Positions 5,928-7,797 of a stretch of 7,797 nt of DNA are shown in pieces. Every line of letters starts with the position of its first letter. Within the stretch, counting starts at the first letter, position 1. The notes below the pieces were generated by a model. That model had not been told where the DNA came from. It did not search any database and saw only the letters and a program-made list of their open reading frames with translations. Origin of the DNA: Succinivibrionaceae bacterium UBA3769. GTDB taxonomy: Bacteria > Pseudomonadota > Gammaproteobacteria > Enterobacterales > Succinivibrionaceae. A program made the position numbers and the translations under genes. The stretch covers positions 1-7,797 of the forward strand of contig DFFT01000182.1 in NCBI GenBank assembly GCA_002372325.1. Reading direction: 5' to 3'.

Positions 5928-6828
5928 GTTCTGTCAATACCTCCCGTAACAGATCGCTGGTGGCCCTGATGGAATCCGGGGACACGCTGTTGTCGCTGAC
6001 CACGGTGATCCCGAAAAGCCCGGCACTCTGGGGAGCGGGCGCGCTCTCCTGCATGCCCCCCTTGCCGGAGGTGCCGTCCCGGTCAAAGGAATTTCTGGCG
6101 CGGGCCGATATCTTCATATTGGTATAGCCGGAATTCCGATTGGCGTTCCCCGGAGCCGGATTGGGCACGGAAACCTTCACATAGTACTCGTCAGCCATTT
6201 TGTCCTCCCGGCTGGAGATAATAAACTCCAGGGGAGATCTGACGCCGTCCAGAAACAGCTTTACCTTGCCCATGGCCTGTTTCTGATGCGTGGCGGCGGA
6301 TACCGTCACCGTCTTGCCATCCTCGGACGGCACCGCCCGGAGATACTGGTTGGACACCTCGGCCCGGGCGATCTCCCAGGAGTATCCGGCCTTATCCTCC
6401 ACGCTGAATACCAGAATGGCATTTCGATATAACGGAAACTGATGATTGGGTTCGTAGGAAAACTCCCGGTGCTCCTGGAGCTTCGGACGAATAACCCGCT
6501 TCTGGGGAGTCTGGCTTCCGCCGCTCTCGGGCCGCTTTTCCGCGGAAAGCTCCGGAGCATTCTCCTCCACCATGACGATGTTGCCGTTTTCATCCTGCCG
6601 GTAGACTCTTTTAGGACGCCGGGGGGTACTGGGAACCTCTCCTCCGGATTCCCGCACCGCTCCGTCCTCTAGCTGCTGGCGGGTGCGGTAGGAGGTAAGG
6701 GTATCCCCCAGCTCCGGGGGCGGAGCCGGTTCGTCAAAGGCCGAAACCGGAAGAACAGCCAGAGAGGACAGGAGAACGGCAAAAATTCTCAGGAGCCGTG
6801 AGAATCCCGGACGCAAAGATCCCTTCAT
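5914..6828 (-). CDS. exported DotH/IcmK/TraN-like protein
   Basis: This 304-residue protein begins with a signal peptide (basic start, hydrophobic 14-28, VSA site near residue 30). Residues 35-52 (APPPELGDTLTSYRTRQQ) are nearly repeated in the upstream gene product. A charged, proline-rich linker (about 53-120) leads to a beta-rich domain at about 125-225, in which ILVFSVEDKAGYSWEIARAEVSN and KVKLFLDGVRSPLEFIISS recall the DSTGxPWPI and LxGLxTPVxLTL parts of DotH/IcmK/TraN, outer-membrane-complex subunits of type IVB secretion and IncI conjugation. A final conserved-looking segment (271-304) follows a low-complexity stretch. Its ATG directly follows the TAA of the preceding gene, with GGAGG about 11 bases upstream, and it overlaps the next gene by 14 bp, so translation is probably coupled. 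The DotH relation is by pattern only; gene reality is well supported. Confidence 0.78.
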   Translation of the reverse strand: MKGSLRPGFSRLLRIFAVLLSSLAVLPVSAFDEPAPPPELGDTLTSYRTRQQLEDGAVRESGGEVPSTPRRPKRVYRQDENGNIVMVEENAPELSAEKRPESGGSQTPQKRVIRPKLQEHREFSYEPNHQFPLYRNAILVFSVEDKAGYSWEIARAEVSNQYLRAVPSEDGKTVTVSAATHQKQAMGKVKLFLDGVRSPLEFIISSREDKMADEYYVKVSVPNPAPGNANRNSGYTNMKISARARNSFDRDGTSGKGGMQESAPAPQSAGLFGITVVSDNSVSPDSIRATSDLLREVLTEHAGK

Positions 6829-7320
6829 TTAAATCTTTACCTCCTCGATGCTGCGAAGCTCCTGCCGGAACTCGTTGTACTTCAGCACAAAAATCAGGGG
6901 CTTATCCAAATCCCCTTTCCGGGTGACCTTAAGCTTGGCGCTGGGAATCCCGTTTCCGTGGTAGGTGATTTTCACGGTGCCGTCCTTGCTGCCAAAGACC
7001 TGAAAGCCGGATTTCTCCACCTGCACCCGGGCCACCGGCACCGGCCGGTTATGACTGTCCACCAGTCTGATAAGAGTTTCCCCGTGCTTATAGACAAAAA
7101 CCTTTTTGTTGGGCACATATTTGTAGCTTAAGTAAAGCTCCTTGAGGGGAGGAGCATCCGGCCCCTCCGGCGCGGCGCTGCCCTTCCCGGTTCTTTCTGC
7201 GGGAGTCTGCTTCCTGTCCCGGCTCCGGGCCTCCTGCTCCGCCCGCTGCCGCTCTTCGCTCTTCTGCTGCGCCGTGCGGTAGCTGGTGAGATTTTCCCCC
7301 AGCTCCGGAGGCGGAGCCGG
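6685..7320 (-). repeat. pair of homologous DNA segments encoding APPPELGxxLTSYRT
   Basis: About 45 bp at 6685-6732 and again at 7270-7320 are nearly identical (shared blocks such as CCCCCAGCTCCGG and GGCGGAGCCGG on the plus strand). They encode the common segment just after the signal peptides of the two exported proteins. The coordinates span both copies. This points to an old gene duplication or to gene conversion that keeps the segment alike. Confidence 0.7.
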
Positions 7321-7398
7321 AGACATAAAGTCCTCCGCCGCCAGAAACGACGCCGGAAGCAGGAGTAACAAAGGGAATAACGAAATTTTCATGAGCAT
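6829..7398 (-). CDS. small exported paralogue of the DotH-like protein
   Basis: The 189-residue product has a signal peptide (hydrophobic 4-19, cleavage likely near ASFLA-AEDF). Residues 27-45 (SPAPPPELGENLTSYRTAQ) repeat the N-terminal motif of its neighbour. A short charged region (46-85) precedes a domain (about 95-176) that aligns by eye with the neighbour's: RLVDSHNRPVPVARVQV, then SKDGTVKIT, AKLKVTRKG and KPLIFVLKY, each with a counterpart in the same order. This is a paralogue cut down to one domain; its role is probably structural in the same envelope complex. It is first in a three-gene operon. Start choice: ATG at 7396-7398 has GGAA only 3 to 4 bases upstream, so the ATG two codons later (7390-7392) may be the true start. 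A weak promoter lies upstream. Confidence 0.78.
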   Translation of the reverse strand: MLMKISLFPLLLLLPASFLAAEDFMSPAPPPELGENLTSYRTAQQKSEERQRAEQEARSRDRKQTPAERTGKGSAAPEGPDAPPLKELYLSYKYVPNKKVFVYKHGETLIRLVDSHNRPVPVARVQVEKSGFQVFGSKDGTVKITYHGNGIPSAKLKVTRKGDLDKPLIFVLKYNEFRQELRSIEEVKI

Positions 7399-7419
7399 TT
7401 TCCAAACTGAACGAGGGGT

Positions 7420-7448
7420 ATTTTATCCCGAAAGCAGAAATCCTTAAA
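7420..7448 (-). promoter_or_regulatory. weak candidate promoter of the three-gene operon
   Basis: TAAAAT (plus-strand 7420-7425) and TTTAAG (7443-7448) are 17 bp apart on the minus strand and sit 22 bp upstream of the first gene's start. The -10 is good and the -35 matches only three of six consensus bases. An upstream activator is therefore plausible, and three 16-bp repeats lie just behind it. Confidence 0.35.
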
Positions 7449-7478
7449 GATCCTAAAGCGTCACCCGCATTGGCTCTT

Positions 7479-7526
7479 GCATTTTCAGTACCAAGCATTT
7501 TCAGAACCGCGCATTTTCAGTGTCAC
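7479..7526. repeat. three 16-bp direct repeats with core GCATTTTCAG
   Basis: The 10-base core is perfect at 7479-7488, 7495-7504 and 7511-7520, each followed by a 6-base variable part, giving an exact 16-bp period. They lie between the operon promoter and the tRNA promoter. The layout resembles iterated regulator sites, though 16 bp is not a whole number of helical turns. Confidence 0.8.
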
Positions 7527-7585
7527 GCGCTCGCAGCGCTGAAATCCCGGCTGGCCGGATCCTTCCTGCCTGAAAACGCTTTTTT

Positions 7586-7636
7586 AAATTTTTTGTAAAA
7601 AATTTGTTGACCTTTGGGAATTTTATGGCATTATAT
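7586..7636 (+). promoter_or_regulatory. tRNA operon promoter with UP element
   Basis: The -35 is TTGACC (7607-7612) and the -10 region is ATTATA or TTATAT (7630-7636), 17 or 18 bp away, placing the start point near 7643, just before the first tRNA. Directly upstream of the -35, AAATTTTTTGTAAAAAATTT (7586-7605) closely follows the known UP-element pattern and is also a perfect 9-bp-arm inverted repeat. This arrangement is typical of strong, growth-rate-controlled stable-RNA promoters. Confidence 0.8.
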
Positions 7637-7650
7637 GCACCGTTCAGAGA

Positions 7651-7728
<78 letters not shown>

Positions 7729-7732
7729 TTAT

Positions 7733-7797
7733 GGCGGCGTAGCTTAGTTGGTTATAGCGTTCGGTTCATACCCGAAAGGTCAAAAGTTCGAATCTTT
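7733..7797 (+). tRNA. second CAT tRNA, probably elongator tRNA-Met, cut by window end
   Basis: The acceptor strand GGCGGCG is followed by TA, a D arm with AGTTGGTTA, an anticodon stem TTCGG/CCGAA with loop TTCATAC (anticodon CAT), and the T loop TTCGAAT. The 3' acceptor strand is outside the window. The D arm resembles elongator tRNA-Met; a CAT anticodon could also be lysidine-modified tRNA-Ile2, which the missing end would help decide. The D stem GCTT/TAGC has a T-T mismatch and the T stem is almost all A:T. It lies 4 bp after the first tRNA, so the two are co-transcribed. Confidence 0.88.

Overview
The window reads as a gammaproteobacterial chromosome segment. fadD followed by rnd on the same strand is the order seen in enterics, the pilin resembles the MshA family, and the tRNAs encode their CCA ends or have gammaproteobacterial arms. 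A type II-like CRISPR array in such a background, with moderately GC-rich genes, would suit a host-associated lineage such as the Succinivibrionaceae/Aeromonadales. That placement is a guess, not something the sequence proves.

Layout. Positions 1-587 hold the end of a CRISPR array: nine 36-bp-type repeats, the first cut by the window edge, and eight spacers of mostly 30 bp. No cas gene is visible; any would lie to the left. An AT-rich gap of 462 bp (588-1049) carries two hairpins, a diverged 36-bp copy of the repeat at 829-864 and a terminator-like hairpin. This is the best candidate for a tracrRNA locus. All six protein genes are on the minus strand, so transcription runs from right to left: three secreted or periplasmic proteins (7398-5343), fadD (5057-3297), an MshA-like type IV pilin (3089-2544) and rnd (2219-1050). 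At the far right, two methionine tRNA genes (initiator, then a second CAT tRNA cut by the edge) run on the plus strand behind a strong promoter with an UP element.

How the genes fit together. FadD activates long-chain fatty acids and RNase D trims RNA 3' ends; both are housekeeping. The pilin is an orphan with its own promoter region and terminator, inserted between fadD and rnd. The three-gene operon next to the tRNAs encodes two paralogous exported proteins that share an N-terminal APPPELGxxLTSYRT segment and a beta-rich domain resembling DotH/IcmK/TraN of type IVB secretion systems, plus a lytic-transglycosylase-like protein. This looks like a small piece of envelope-spanning secretion or conjugation machinery, but no ATPase, coupling protein or other T4SS part is in view.

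The points most worth checking are the candidate tracrRNA locus, the small duplications inside the CRISPR array (14 bp, 18 bp, 3 bp), the paralogous DotH-like pair, three 16-bp direct repeats upstream of that operon, and a one-base insertion in the T arm of the initiator tRNA.
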